Positions 1 to 8,583 are shown, numbered from the stretch's first letter. The stretch: 64,000 nucleotides of DNA from Nocardia nova SH22a (GCF_000523235.1 NZ_CP006850.1:372001-436000); one strand, 5' to 3'. The notes: generated from the sequence alone by a model not told the origin. A program made the numbers and translations.

Positions 1-662
1 TGCTGGTGCTGACCCAGTACCTGCAGTTCGTCCTCGGCTATTCGCCGATGCGGACGGCAGTGGCCTTCACGCCGATGGCGGTCGCGATTCTGGCCTTCAA
101 CGGGCTCGGCGCGGGTGTGGTCGCGAAACTCGGCACCAAGGTGGTGACCGTCACGGGCCTGGTGATCGTGGCAGCCGGATTCGGGGTGCTGGCCACGCTC
201 GACACCGGCAGCGGATTCTGGCTGCCCGCGCTGGCGATGGCGCTGCTCGGTGCGGGAGCGGGCCTGGCGATGCCCGCCGCGATCGGCGCGCTGATGAGTG
301 CGGTGCCCGGCGAACACGCCGGTGTGGGATCGGCCCTCAACGACACCATCCAGCAGACCGGCGGTGCGCTGGGAGTCGCGGTCCTCGGTGCGATCCTCGC
401 CGGGACCTACTCGGCGGCCATGCCCGACAGCGCACCGGCGGGTGCGCGGGAATCGATCGCGGGCGCACTCGGCACCGGTGACAGCGGGCTGGCGGGACTC
501 GCGCGCGATGCCTTCAGCTCGGGGATGCAGGCCGCCTTCGCGGTCGGCGCGGCCAGTGCCGTGGTCGCGGCCGTCGTGGCGGTGTTGTTGATGCGGAATA
601 CGAAACGGCCTGCGGCCCAACAGGACCCGGGCCCGGCGGATGAACTTGTCGGTACGCGCTGA
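1..662 (+). CDS. MFS drug exporter, DHA2 family (C-terminal part)
   Basis: The reading frame is already open at the left edge (codons in phase with base 3), so the N-terminal half lies outside the window. About 220 residues remain. They begin with an LTQYLQFVLGYSP segment typical of the loop and helix in the second half of 14-TM EmrB/QacA-type exporters, followed by Gly/Ala-rich helices and a GAGAGLAMPA stretch, and end in a short charged cytoplasmic tail. The family exports drugs or metabolites by proton antiport across the cytoplasmic membrane. The substrate cannot be inferred. Confidence 0.85.
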   Translation, partial: LVLTQYLQFVLGYSPMRTAVAFTPMAVAILAFNGLGAGVVAKLGTKVVTVTGLVIVAAGFGVLATLDTGSGFWLPALAMALLGAGAGLAMPAAIGALMSAVPGEHAGVGSALNDTIQQTGGALGVAVLGAILAGTYSAAMPDSAPAGARESIAGALGTGDSGLAGLARDAFSSGMQAAFAVGAASAVVAAVVAVLLMRNTKRPAAQQDPGPADELVGTR

Positions 663-1072
663 CCGGCGGGCGCGGACCGCTTCCCGAGCCAGGTGCGGTC
701 CGCGGCGAGCCGGTGGGCCGCTACGGGTTCAGAGCAGGCCGGACCAGTAGAGCAGGCAAGCCAAGACGAAGACCACCGCAGTTTCCATGACTCCATCATT
801 CCTCGAGTCCGGCGCGCGCGCCGACACCCCTGGTGGAGCGCGGGTCCGACACGGAAGATCCGCCCGGTCTGCCACCCCTCGTGGACAGACCGAGCGGATC
901 GTCTCGGTGTTGGGTGCGCCCGATGGAACTCCACCGGGCCGAACAACCTGGAGTGATCCTGCCGCCCCCTCTCACGGCAGGAGCACTCTCGGTGTCGACA
1001 ACGACAATGCCGTGTGGGACTTGGCGCGCCCTTAACGTGCGCTTGCAGGGATGACCTGGGGTGACGGGCGTC
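663..1072. other. Intergenic region holding a long hairpin
   Basis: A 410-bp gap between the convergent MFS gene and lutC-type gene. Small frames here lack ribosome-binding sites and coding character. The only clear structure is the inverted repeat at 857-900. Confidence 0.5.
857..900. repeat. 44-nt near-perfect inverted repeat, possible bidirectional terminator
   Basis: The arms GATCCGCCCGGTCTG (857-871) and CAGACCGAGCGGATC (886-900) pair with one mismatch, and inside them CCAC (872-875) pairs with GTGG (881-884), leaving a five-base loop. No T-run follows on either strand. It lies between convergent genes, so a termination or RNA-processing role is plausible but unproven. Confidence 0.55.
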
Positions 1073-1738
1073 TCAGCCGACGATCACGACCACCAGGCGG
1101 CGTTCGGTCTCCTCGATGACGCCACCGACACGCGCGGACTCGGCCGCCGGATCGGTCATGACGGCCGGGCCGCCGAACCAGGTGATGGGGCGGCGCGGAT
1201 CCAGCTTGTCGAGGGCCTGTGGCAGCGAGTAGTCGATCTGTTCGGCGCGGACCACGCAGATGTGGCAATCGGCGAGGACGGTCGCATCGCGACGGCACTG
1301 GCCGGGGCCGCCGTCCAGGATCAGCGTCCCGGCATCGGCCACCGCGCCCGCGCACGCGGTGACGACCGCGTCGGTGCGTTCCCGATCGAGAATCGAGCGC
1401 TGCGGCTGATCGTCGAGAACCCGGTGGTTCGCATCGGCCGACCAGAAGAGCAGCCAATCCTCGGGCAGTCCCTCAGGAGCGAGTGCGGAGGTCGCGCCGT
1501 GGGTGCGCAGGGCCAGGTCGAGGACCGCCGGAACCTCGTCCGGTTCGACTCGATGGACCTCGGCCCCATGGTGTTTGAGGCGCGCGGTGAACAGTTCGAT
1601 GATTTCGGCCTGATCGGCGGCCGAGGTCACCGGGGCATGGCGCTGATAATTGCGTGGCACCGGCACCGTGCGTTCGTCATCGGGTAGCGCCTCGAGGGCA
1701 TCGCGCACGCGGCGCAGGAATTCCTCCTGCGAGGTCAC
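1073..1738 (-). CDS. lutC: LutC/YkgG-family protein (lactate utilisation protein C-like)
   Basis: A 221-residue protein from GTG at 1738 with GGGAGA upstream. It has the LUD-domain layout of LutC: an N-terminal helix with RRVRDALEALP, a central segment on bypassing substrate-level oxidation, a TLILDGGPGQ strand region, and a C-terminal LPQALDKLDPRRPITWFGGP segment. LutC is the small subunit of the LutABC iron-sulfur L-lactate oxidation complex. No lutA or lutB lies beside it here, so it may act with partners encoded elsewhere. The nearest upstream gene is an anion/dicarboxylate carrier on the same strand. Confidence 0.8.
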   Translation of the reverse strand: MTSQEEFLRRVRDALEALPDDERTVPVPRNYQRHAPVTSAADQAEIIELFTARLKHHGAEVHRVEPDEVPAVLDLALRTHGATSALAPEGLPEDWLLFWSADANHRVLDDQPQRSILDRERTDAVVTACAGAVADAGTLILDGGPGQCRRDATVLADCHICVVRAEQIDYSLPQALDKLDPRRPITWFGGPAVMTDPAAESARVGGVIEETERRLVVVIVG

Positions 1739-1825
1739 CGTGAATCTCCCGTTCGATTGTTCCGGCTCCTCCCGCCGGAATGTACGTCCGCGGACCAGGC
1801 TACCGTGCGGTAGAAGTTCGCGAGC

Positions 1826-2860
1826 TCAGCCCGGGGATTCGCGACGGCGCCGGACCACGGTGATGATCAGATCGGCCGCGGTCGCCGCCCACACCGCCAG
1901 CGCCACCCACGCCTCGGCGTGACCGAAGCCGACCATCCACTGCTCGCCGGTGGCCCGGCCGAGTTCGGCGGTCCCGACGCCGTACATGCCCACCGGGAAG
2001 ACGATGCTCCACAGCCCCGGCTCGTAGGTGAGACCGAAATGCCGCACCAGATGCCGCCAGATCCCGGCCGCCAGCAACAGCGGCACCAGCCAGCTGCCGA
2101 AGGCCCACAGCACCAGCACGGACCCCTCGAGCATCGGGCGGACGGTGGCGATCAGGTGCACATCGTCGCGATCCATGATCTGGGTTCCGGCCAGCACGCT
2201 GATCGCGGTGGCGCCCATGAAGATCCAGTAGGTCGGGGCCAGGCGCTCGGCGGTCATCGCCACGCTGAACAGGCTGCCGAGCACGACCGTGGCGACGATG
2301 CCGTAGAGCACCACGCCGACCGACCAGCACAGCAGCGCGGGGACCGCGAAGCGGTCACCCCACGGTCGCGGCAGGGCGGTCGCGGCCACCGCCACCGCCT
2401 GGGTGCCGACCACCCAGAGGAACCAGGTGCCGTTGGCGCCGGTCACCGCCGTCGGGGCGCCGTGGTTGAGCATCAGCAGCGCGGGCACGGTGTAGCACAA
2501 CACGATCCACGCGAGGACGGCGACGAGCAGCAGCACAAGCGCGCCACCGACCTGATCGTGCCGCGACAACCCCGCCGACATCACACCCGTCGCCGCGACG
2601 AATGCCAGATAGGTGAAGCCGGTGGCCGGATTCTTCGCGTCCGCCACCACCCGGTCGCGGTAGTAGATGATCCGCAGCGCGGTCGCGATCAGCAGCACCG
2701 CATAGGCGATCAGACCGATGATCAGCAGTGCCGAACCACCCCACGGCCAGCCCGCCGCCCCGACCGCCCGCGAGACGATCCCGGTCGCCATCACCGAGGC
2801 GAACCAGCCCGGCCCGAGGTTCGCCACGAAACGCACTCGCCGCCCGAACGACTCGTCCAC
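1826..2860 (-). CDS. TehA/SLAC1-type (TDT family) transporter
   Basis: A 344-residue integral membrane protein from GTG at 2860; an upstream extension in the same frame is Arg/Pro-rich and looks non-coding. It starts with FVANLGPGWFASVMATGIVSR, the signature first helix of the tellurite-resistance/dicarboxylate transporter family, and continues through about ten hydrophobic segments (for example ALLIIGLIAYAVLLIATAL and VLVLLLVAVLAWIVLCY) to an arginine-rich C-terminus. Members carry C4-dicarboxylates, sulfite or anions. Substrate unknown; the lutC-type gene downstream on the same strand hints at organic acids. Confidence 0.85.
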   Translation of the reverse strand: MDESFGRRVRFVANLGPGWFASVMATGIVSRAVGAAGWPWGGSALLIIGLIAYAVLLIATALRIIYYRDRVVADAKNPATGFTYLAFVAATGVMSAGLSRHDQVGGALVLLLVAVLAWIVLCYTVPALLMLNHGAPTAVTGANGTWFLWVVGTQAVAVAATALPRPWGDRFAVPALLCWSVGVVLYGIVATVVLGSLFSVAMTAERLAPTYWIFMGATAISVLAGTQIMDRDDVHLIATVRPMLEGSVLVLWAFGSWLVPLLLAAGIWRHLVRHFGLTYEPGLWSIVFPVGMYGVGTAELGRATGEQWMVGFGHAEAWVALAVWAATAADLIITVVRRRRESPG

Positions 2861-3585
2861 AGCGCGAGTGTTCCACGCGGGGGTTCGGGTGCGGTGGATC
2901 CACACCGGCTCGGGCGGATCCGCGGGGTCGGGTTTCGCACGCGACTCCGGGACGCGCCCGGCGACTGCGGCACGCGCTCGAGGCGGTCGGCATCGGTGCG
3001 GCTGGGAACGCGCAGCCGTAGCACCCGCGCCAGCGGCGGGCAGCGAATGCCATGTATCGACCGCAGGGGCCCGGCCGATCCGCTGGTGCGGGCGTCGGCC
3101 ACGGTGCACCGGTCGGGTGGTGTGTTGACCGGGTGCTCCAGTTGGATGGATGTCCGTTGGCTGATGTTGTCAGGGCCGAACAAATCGTGCAGATCTCGCC
3201 GAATTATCGGGAATTCCCGATAATTCGGGGGACTTTGCACGATTTGTTCGGGCACCGGCGAGTGCGGGTCGCAGGAAACAGGTCGTCGGCACCACGCGCC
3301 CAGCCGGAGCGGTCGATTGCCCAAGTCGCCGCGACCGTGCTCGGTGGGGCACGCTGGACCGAGTGTCCGAGGTGGTCGCAGCGTTCGGTGTGTCAGGTGG
3401 CGGCGGTCTCCGTCGGCTGCGCCGTGTCCGTGGGCTGATTCTCGTGGAGTTCGCCCCCTTGACCCGGCGGGGGCCGGTTGGAGCCGCCGGTTTCGGCCGG
3501 GACGCTCGGTGTTCGGGCCGCCGCGACGTGTTCGCGGCAGTTCGGTGAGTACGCCGGATTCGGGTGGGGCGCGGCGTCCGGTGGC
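2861..3585. other. 725-bp intergenic region with palindromic repeat copy A
   Basis: No convincing gene. It contains the 76-bp palindromic element at 3176-3251. Nearer the ClC gene, an imperfect duplication of the ClC gene's 3' end is visible: around 3390-3425 the minus strand reads ...PTETAAT-stop, echoing the real C-terminus ...PKETATV-stop at 3586-3620. The rest is GC-rich sequence without recognisable signals. Confidence 0.5.
3176..3251. repeat. 76-bp palindromic intergenic repeat, copy A
   Basis: The outer arms CCGAACAAATCGTGCA (3176-3191) and TGCACGATTTGTTCGG (3236-3251) are perfectly complementary. The centre, 3199-3228, is a perfect 30-bp palindrome rich in A/T. The element is 76 bp long, the same as copies at 8833-8908 and 26237-26312, and shares the CGTGCA-A-CTCGCC left block and the GCACG/TTCGG right end with them. 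Confidence 0.85.
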
Positions 3586-5373
3586 TCAGACGGTGGCGGT
3601 CTCCTTCGGCTCCGGCGAATGCGCGGGCCGGTCGTCCCGCACCACCAGCAGGCGTTCGCGGTGGTGCTCCTCGTGCAGGTCGCGGCGGCGGGCGTGCAGG
3701 AGTTGTTCGAGGGTGATGATTCCGCGCAGGGTCGTGGGGTCGTCGCGGTCGACCACCGGTGCGGAGGTCACATGTGCCAGCGCCAAGGCGTTGGCCACTT
3801 CGCGCAGGGTGTTGTCGGGATGGACCGAGGTGCGGATGGGCAGGGTCGCGGCGCGGACGGTGTCGCGGTGGTGGTGTTGCAGCACCTGCCGGGTGGTCAC
3901 GCCGGTCAACCGGCCGGATTCGTCGACGACGGGGTAGAGACCGGCGTAATGCGTATGCGGCAGTGCGGGTTCGATCGGTTCGTCGATGTGCAGGATCAGC
4001 GGGTCGGCGGTCATCACCTCGTGGGTGAAGAAGGTTTCCAGCGGGTCGGTTGTGTATTCGCGGGTCAGATGCAACCGGCGCCGCGCGATCTTCTCGGTGA
4101 GCACCGAGCGTTTGAGCAGCAGCACCGACACCGCGTACGCCGACACCGAGGCCACCGCCAGCGGCAGCACGTCGTTCCAGGCCTGAGTGAGCTCGCAGGT
4201 GAACACGATGCCGGTCAGCGGGGAGCGCATCACTCCGCCGACCACCGCCGCGAGCCCGCACATCGCCCAGAAGCCCGCGGTGACGTGCGGCAGCAGTCCG
4301 CCCTCGGCCGCGCCCAGCGCCGCGCCGATCATGAAGACCGGCGCCAGCACGCCACCCGAGGTGCCCGAGCCCAGCGACAGCGACCAGATCAGGGTCTTCA
4401 CCACGAGGATGCCGACGATCAGGGAGGTGGTCGCGTGGCCGGTGAGCAACTGATCGATCACGTCGTAACCCACGCCGAGTGCGCGCGGTTCGAACAGTCC
4501 GCCGATGCCGATGATCAGTCCGCCGATCGCGGGCCACCACATCCAGTGCACCGGGATCTTGGCGAAGGTGTCCTCGGCGAAATACACCAGCGCGGTCGCG
4601 GCGATGGCCAGCAGTCCGCCGGTGATTCCCGGAATCAGCGCCAGCCCGTCGGACAGCGCGCCCGGCTTGCCGCCGTCGGTTCCGACGGCGAATACCGGAC
4701 CGTTGCCGAGCAGTGCCCAGCGGCAGATGGTTCCGGTCACGACCGCGGCCACCACCGGGATGAAACTGCGTGGGCGCCATTCGAACAGCAGCAGTTCCAC
4801 CGCCAGGAGAATCGCGGCGAGCGGCGCGTTGAAGGTCGCCGCCATTCCGGCCGCGGACCCCGCGACCAGCAGTGTCTTACGTTCGTCGGCGGACAGTTTC
4901 AGCAGTTGCGCCAGAATCGAGCCCACCGCGCCGCCGGTCATGATGATCGGCCCCTCGGCGCCGAACGGCCCGCCCGATCCGATACTGATGGCCGCCGAGG
5001 CGGGTTTGAGCAACGCCACCCGCGGCGCCACCCGGGAACCGCCGGTGAGAATGGCCTCGATCGCCTCCGGCATCCCGTGACCGCGGATCTTCTCCGACCC
5101 GTAGCGCGCCATGACGCCGATGATCAGCCCGCCCACGACCGGTGCCGTCAGCACCAGCCACCACGGATGATGACTCGCGCCCGGCGCGACCATCGCGGTG
5201 CTGATCCGTTGGTAGAAAACGAGATTCGTGATCAGGCCGATCAGCTGCAACAGTCCGTACGCGGCCAGCGCCGCCGCGCCGCCGACCGGAATCGCGAGTC
5301 CGGCGATCACGAGTAATCGCGGGCTGACCTGGAAATCGCCGAGGTGCGTGGCGCGCGGATGCCGGGCGCTCAC
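3586..5373 (-). CDS. ClC-family chloride channel/antiporter with C-terminal CBS pair
   Basis: 595 residues from GTG 5373, which overlaps the marR-type stop by four bases (GTGA). The membrane part carries the ClC selectivity motifs: GSGGPFGAEGP (the G-x-E-G-P gating-glutamate motif is seen as GAEGP) and LGSGTSGGVLAPVF. Two CBS repeats follow (VMTADPLILHIDEP... and RTSVHPDNTLREVANALA...), probably a nucleotide-sensing module, then a charged tail. ClC proteins move chloride or exchange Cl- for H+ in the cytoplasmic membrane. The overlap suggests control by the upstream MarR protein. Confidence 0.9.
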   Translation of the reverse strand: MSARHPRATHLGDFQVSPRLLVIAGLAIPVGGAAALAAYGLLQLIGLITNLVFYQRISTAMVAPGASHHPWWLVLTAPVVGGLIIGVMARYGSEKIRGHGMPEAIEAILTGGSRVAPRVALLKPASAAISIGSGGPFGAEGPIIMTGGAVGSILAQLLKLSADERKTLLVAGSAAGMAATFNAPLAAILLAVELLLFEWRPRSFIPVVAAVVTGTICRWALLGNGPVFAVGTDGGKPGALSDGLALIPGITGGLLAIAATALVYFAEDTFAKIPVHWMWWPAIGGLIIGIGGLFEPRALGVGYDVIDQLLTGHATTSLIVGILVVKTLIWSLSLGSGTSGGVLAPVFMIGAALGAAEGGLLPHVTAGFWAMCGLAAVVGGVMRSPLTGIVFTCELTQAWNDVLPLAVASVSAYAVSVLLLKRSVLTEKIARRRLHLTREYTTDPLETFFTHEVMTADPLILHIDEPIEPALPHTHYAGLYPVVDESGRLTGVTTRQVLQHHHRDTVRAATLPIRTSVHPDNTLREVANALALAHVTSAPVVDRDDPTTLRGIITLEQLLHARRRDLHEEHHRERLLVVRDDRPAHSPEPKETATV

Positions 5374-5885
5374 AGCGAACCCGGCCCGGTCGAGGAGACG
5401 AAAGGTGTTGCCGCGGCGGCCCGTACGAGTTCGCGCGCCGCGTCGACGATCTGCGCGCGGGAGCCCGCGTCGAGTTGGTCGAGCAGCGACCCGAATGCCG
5501 CCTGCCTGCGACGCAGCACCTGATCCACCACCTCGCGACCGGCCTCGCTCACCTCGACGGTGACGACGCACCGATTGTGCGAATCGGTCCCGCGCACCAC
5601 ATAACCGCGCGCCTCGAGTTTGTCCGCCAGCCGGGTGACCGAGGAGGCGTTCACCCCCAGCGCGGCGGCCAGCCGCGACGACGAGACCCGCCCCAAAGCC
5701 TGCAGAATCAGCAGAAACCGCATCTGCGGAAACGTCACCCCGGGCGGCGCCGCATGCGCACTGTCCCAGGCAATGGACACCAACACCCTGGTCAGCGCCT
5801 CGAGCGCCGCGATCTCACCGGCCGGATTCTGCCCGGCCGCGACAGCCCGCTCCGCCGCCGCGACCGACCCCTCATCTCCTTGCAC
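5370..5885 (-). CDS. MarR-family transcriptional regulator
   Basis: 171 residues if GTG 5885 is the start. A TTG-initiated extension to 5921 is possible, but it would run through a pair of 13-bp repeats that look like an operator. The winged-helix core is clear: FPQMRFLLILQALGRVSSSRLAAALGVNASSVTRLADKLEARGYVVR, then the wing with DSHNRCVVTVEVSEAG. MarR proteins are ligand-responsive dimeric repressors, often of the adjacent transporter. Here the stop overlaps the ClC start, so the two are co-transcribed. Confidence 0.88.
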   Translation of the reverse strand: MQGDEGSVAAAERAVAAGQNPAGEIAALEALTRVLVSIAWDSAHAAPPGVTFPQMRFLLILQALGRVSSSRLAAALGVNASSVTRLADKLEARGYVVRGTDSHNRCVVTVEVSEAGREVVDQVLRRRQAAFGSLLDQLDAGSRAQIVDAARELVRAAAATPFVSSTGPGSL

Positions 5886-5908
5886 AGCGCAAGACTTGCA
5901 ATGCGCAA
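5880..5908. promoter_or_regulatory. Tandem 13-bp repeats, candidate MarR operator
   Basis: TTGCACAGCGCAA (5880-5892) and TTGCAATGCGCAA (5896-5908) are direct repeats three bases apart, each itself an imperfect palindrome of the form TTGC-n3-GCGCAA. They overlap the 5' end of the marR frame, the expected place for an autoregulatory site. Binding is inferred. Confidence 0.5.
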
Positions 5909-6083
5909 AGGTGTGGGTCAAATCGGCGGGCGCAGAATATGGCCATGGTCACACCGGCCGACCGGGATGCTGTCGCCTGTCGCCTGCACTGCTGTTCGTC
6001 ATTCGACCTGCTGCGCGGGGGGCGACGGTGGCCGTGGCACTGTCTCGGCTGCGCTGAGACTCGAGCGTGCGCACCTACCTGGG

Positions 6084-6458
6084 TCAGGCGAAGATTTCGT
6101 CGAGGGTGTTCGCAGTGAAGATGCGCGTGTTCCAGGTGTGTGTTTGTTCCGGCGTCGCGGTACGAATCCTCGTGGTCGTCGCCGTGGGTAGCGGGCCGAA
6201 TTTGAGAGTCAGCGATTCGATCAGCGCTTCTGCCCGTCCTTCGGCGTGTCCCTCTGCGCGGAGGCGTTCGGCGGTGGTCATGAGCACCTCCTTGGCTTGT
6301 GGTCCGATCCGATCGGTCATAGGCATCAGGTCGGCTTCGGTTGCTTCGCTCACTGTCAGGATGTAGGTCAGGACAGCTTGGAATTCGGCCTTGCCGTCCG
6401 GGCCGTGCGGCAGCGAGTTGGCGGGCATTCCTGCGAAAGTACCTGGAAGCACTGACAA
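6084..6458 (-). pseudogene. C-terminal remnant of an Rpn/PD-(D/E)XK transposase-like nuclease
   Basis: A 124-residue frame whose C-terminal two thirds match the tail of Rpn-type recombination-promoting nuclease/'putative transposase' proteins as I know them: a Glu/Ala-rich helix RAEGHAEGRAEALIESLTLKFGPLP followed by a TWNTRIFTANTLDEIFA ending. Those proteins are normally about 280-320 residues, with the nuclease core in the N-terminal half. That core is absent and nothing upstream to 6676 restores it. Probably a 5'-truncated relic marking past mobile DNA. Confidence 0.55.
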
Positions 6459-6593
6459 TTCACGGCGGTTCGGAGCGTGCGGGTGGCGACAGGTTCATGT
6501 CTGGGCGGTGGAACATCAAGTGCCGCTTGATGAATGACACTGCCTGTGACGCTGTCGCCCGCGCACGGTTTGGAGAGCTCGATCCATGCTACG

Positions 6594-6630
6594 AGGTTTA
6601 AGTACGTTTAAACTAACTGTACTTAAACCT
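6594..6630. repeat. AT-rich 37-bp palindrome with 12-bp perfect arms
   Basis: AGGTTTAAGTAC (6594-6605) and GTACTTAAACCT (6619-6630) are exact reverse complements separated by 13 bases that contain another palindrome, GTTTAAAC (6606-6613). The base composition differs strongly from the surrounding GC-rich DNA. It lies just downstream of the DUF397 gene and upstream of the Rpn relic on the minus strand. It could be a terminator-like hairpin, a regulator site or a mobile-element scar. Confidence 0.65.
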
Positions 6631-6675
6631 CCGTGCCTCGGTGTTACGCCTGGTCAGACCAGATGAAGTGCTGAG

Positions 6676-6882
6676 TTACGCGCGGTCCAGGCCGCCGTTG
6701 CGGAGGTTGGTGGTGAAGGCGTCCCATTCGGCGGGGGTGAAGACGAGGGCGGGGCCGGTGGGGTTCTTGGAGTCGCGGACTCCTACCAGGCCACCGTCGA
6801 GGAACGTGGCCTCGACGCAGTCCTTGCCACCTGCACTGCGGCTGGACTTGAACCACGTAGCTCGGGCCAGGTCGACCTTCAC
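6676..6882 (-). CDS. DUF397 small protein
   Basis: 68 residues with the complete DUF397 pattern: WFKSSRSAGGKDCVEA, then VRDSKNPTGPALVFTPAEWDAF. Its ATG overlaps the stop of the upstream XRE gene (ATGA). In actinomycetes DUF397 proteins are partners of WhiJ/BldB-like XRE-DUF5753 regulators and modulate their DNA binding. The pair often occurs in many divergent copies per genome. Confidence 0.92.
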   Translation of the reverse strand: MKVDLARATWFKSSRSAGGKDCVEATFLDGGLVGVRDSKNPTGPALVFTPAEWDAFTTNLRNGGLDRA

Positions 6883-7808
6883 GCTCGGAACTCCCTTGCT
6901 GTGTGTCTCAGAAAGCGCTTGCTCTCTGCAATGTCAAGTGCCGCTTGCTCAAGAATGCTGTACGCCTGACGATACCGTGCAACGTCCTTGCTGCGCTCGA
7001 GGTACATGTCACCGGCGTAGGACTCGATATAGACCACAGTCGGCGAGATCTCGCGGCCTTTGGAGTCGTGACCGAAATCGAGAATGGTGAATGGTCCTGT
7101 CGAGATTCCTGCGGGGAATCCCGCCGCGAAGGGCAGTACTCGTACGGTGACGTTGGCAGGCATGTCGGCCAGAAAGCGGAGTTGGCCTGCCATGGCTCCG
7201 GGACTGCCGACGACCGTTCGAAGTGCCGCTTCGTGGACGACCAGATCAACCTGCGCAGGCTTGGTCTTCCGGGTGATGACAATCTGACGCTTCAGTTTGA
7301 GTTGGACGCCGCGCTCCAGTTCCTCTCGCGTGATTCCCGGGAAGTAGGTGCGGTCCAAAGCGCGTGAGTAGTCCGGGGTTTGGAACAACCCGGACAGCAT
7401 GTCGGGCCTGAAGATGGACAGTTGCCGCGCTGATGTCTCCATCCCCACGTACAAATCGAAGTTCCCCGTAATCACATCATCGAACGCCTGCCACCAGCTC
7501 GTTCCGGTGCTCTGTTTGGCGAGGCCGAGCAAACCGGCGCTCACCTCGGGGTCGTCGATTTCGTAGATCCGGCACAGCGCCTCCACATCGAGAAGGCGCA
7601 CGGCGGGGGACTTTCCGGATTCTATGCGGGACAGCTTGCTCGCCGACCACTGCATCAGTGGGGCGACGTCCTCGAGTTTGAGCCCCATCGCGAGGCGCGC
7701 GTCCTTGAGATACCGCCCCAATTGGCGGCGGGGCAGGGTGGTTGATTGGTCCTCGCCGATCGTCGTCACGGTTTCCTCGCTTGCATCGTGAGCGGTTGCC
7801 GTTTGCAC
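6879..7808 (-). CDS. XRE-family regulator with DUF5753 domain (WhiJ-like)
   Basis: 309 residues. A helix-turn-helix spans about residues 25-80 (LGRYLKDARLAMGLKLEDVAPLMQWSASKLSRIESG). The rest is a DUF5753 domain (SWWQAFDD, YVGMETSARQLSIF, GLFQTPDYSRAL, VVHEAALRTVVG, TVRVLPFAAGFPAGI). Such proteins control development or secondary metabolism together with the DUF397 partner encoded immediately downstream with a 4-bp overlap. The ligand is unknown. Confidence 0.92.
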   Translation of the reverse strand: MQTATAHDASEETVTTIGEDQSTTLPRRQLGRYLKDARLAMGLKLEDVAPLMQWSASKLSRIESGKSPAVRLLDVEALCRIYEIDDPEVSAGLLGLAKQSTGTSWWQAFDDVITGNFDLYVGMETSARQLSIFRPDMLSGLFQTPDYSRALDRTYFPGITREELERGVQLKLKRQIVITRKTKPAQVDLVVHEAALRTVVGSPGAMAGQLRFLADMPANVTVRVLPFAAGFPAGISTGPFTILDFGHDSKGREISPTVVYIESYAGDMYLERSKDVARYRQAYSILEQAALDIAESKRFLRHTAREFRA

Positions 7809-8104
7809 GAGGCATGAAATCGGCTACCCCCGTGCGAACCGCTCTGGGCCGTCGCAGAACCTTCGTTGCATATGCATTGTGCTGTTGTCGCACCGGCTCA
7901 TCCGGTGGTGTTCTTGTTCCACCCCGATGGCCGGGAAACCCGAATCGTCAAGTCGCTCAACCGTTGCCCCCGGATGCGACTACGAACAAGACATTACCGC
8001 GTAGCACCGACGCCGCAAGGTGATGGCCGAAAAATGGCCCCGGCCATCGGGAGTTCCAGCCCTGCTCGGCTGTATCCATCACGATGTCCGAAAGGCGTGA
8101 ACCC
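7809..8104. other. Intergenic region upstream of the XRE gene
   Basis: A 296-bp gap between the divergent XRE gene and the first tiny gene. The frames here have no ribosome-binding site or family resemblance. A short TGCATATGCA palindrome near 7867-7877 is the only visible signal, about 60 bp upstream of the XRE start. Confidence 0.35.
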
Positions 8105-8290
8105 ATGCACGGTCTGCGACCGATCGACCACAGCGCCCTGCCTGCCATGACCACCGGGCTCGCCCATCAGATAATGCAGGAGCACATCGAATGTCCGATC
8201 ACGGTGTGCGCCAGGAAGTTACAGGCAAAACTCTGGCTCGTCGCGATCGGCGCCATGCAGCCCGCCGGCCGCCCACAGTTCGGAATCTGA
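8105..8290 (+). CDS. Small Cys-containing hypothetical protein near WhiJ-type locus
   Basis: 61 residues from ATG 8105, with GAAAGG about eight bases upstream; an in-frame ATG at 8084 lacks such a site. The sequence MHGLRPIDHSALPAMTTGLAHQIMQEH... with C30 and C35 resembles small nocardial proteins that I recall beside XRE-DUF5753/DUF397 pairs. No named domain is recognised. It starts a run of three small same-strand genes ahead of a Uma2 gene. Confidence 0.5.
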   Translation: MHGLRPIDHSALPAMTTGLAHQIMQEHIECPITVCARKLQAKLWLVAIGAMQPAGRPQFGI

Positions 8291-8296
8291 GCGCCG

Positions 8297-8563
8297 ATGG
8301 ACAATCCGGTCCTGCACGGCCCACTCGGCAACCCGATCTCCCCCGAGCGGATGCACAAGGAAATCCACGCCGACCGCCACGCCCACTGCACCCCGCAGAC
8401 CTGCGAAATGCTCACCACCTGCCGCAACATACTCACCACCCTGGGACACGACCCCGATGCCGACGGTCCCGAGACCTGCCCCGCGTGCCAGGAACGTGCG
8501 CAATCGGAATCCACCCGATCCCAGGAGCCACCGCTCATGCCCGAATTCGGATTCCGCCAATGA
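8297..8563 (+). CDS. Small Cys-rich hypothetical protein
   Basis: 88 residues starting six bases after the preceding stop, so likely translated with it. It contains HCTPQTC and a CPAC pair (five cysteines in all) and histidines near the first pair, suggesting metal binding or a structural zinc site. The function is not recognised. Tight spacing and shared strand with its neighbours support a real gene. Confidence 0.45.
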   Translation: MDNPVLHGPLGNPISPERMHKEIHADRHAHCTPQTCEMLTTCRNILTTLGHDPDADGPETCPACQERAQSESTRSQEPPLMPEFGFRQ

Positions 8564-8583
8564 TTCACACCGAAGATGTTGCA

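Noticed and set aside
1919..3223. Long plus-strand frame (434 codons) opposite the TDT transporter gene
   Set aside because: Arg/His/Gly/Pro-rich antisense shadow typical of high-GC genes; the opposite strand encodes a recognisable transporter.
3478..5316. Long plus-strand frame (612 codons) opposite the ClC gene
   Set aside because: Low-complexity shadow with no domain; the minus strand carries ClC and CBS motifs.
7866..8150. 94-codon frame before the tiny-gene run
   Set aside because: No ribosome-binding site, no family resemblance and overlap with the start of the better-supported 8105 gene.
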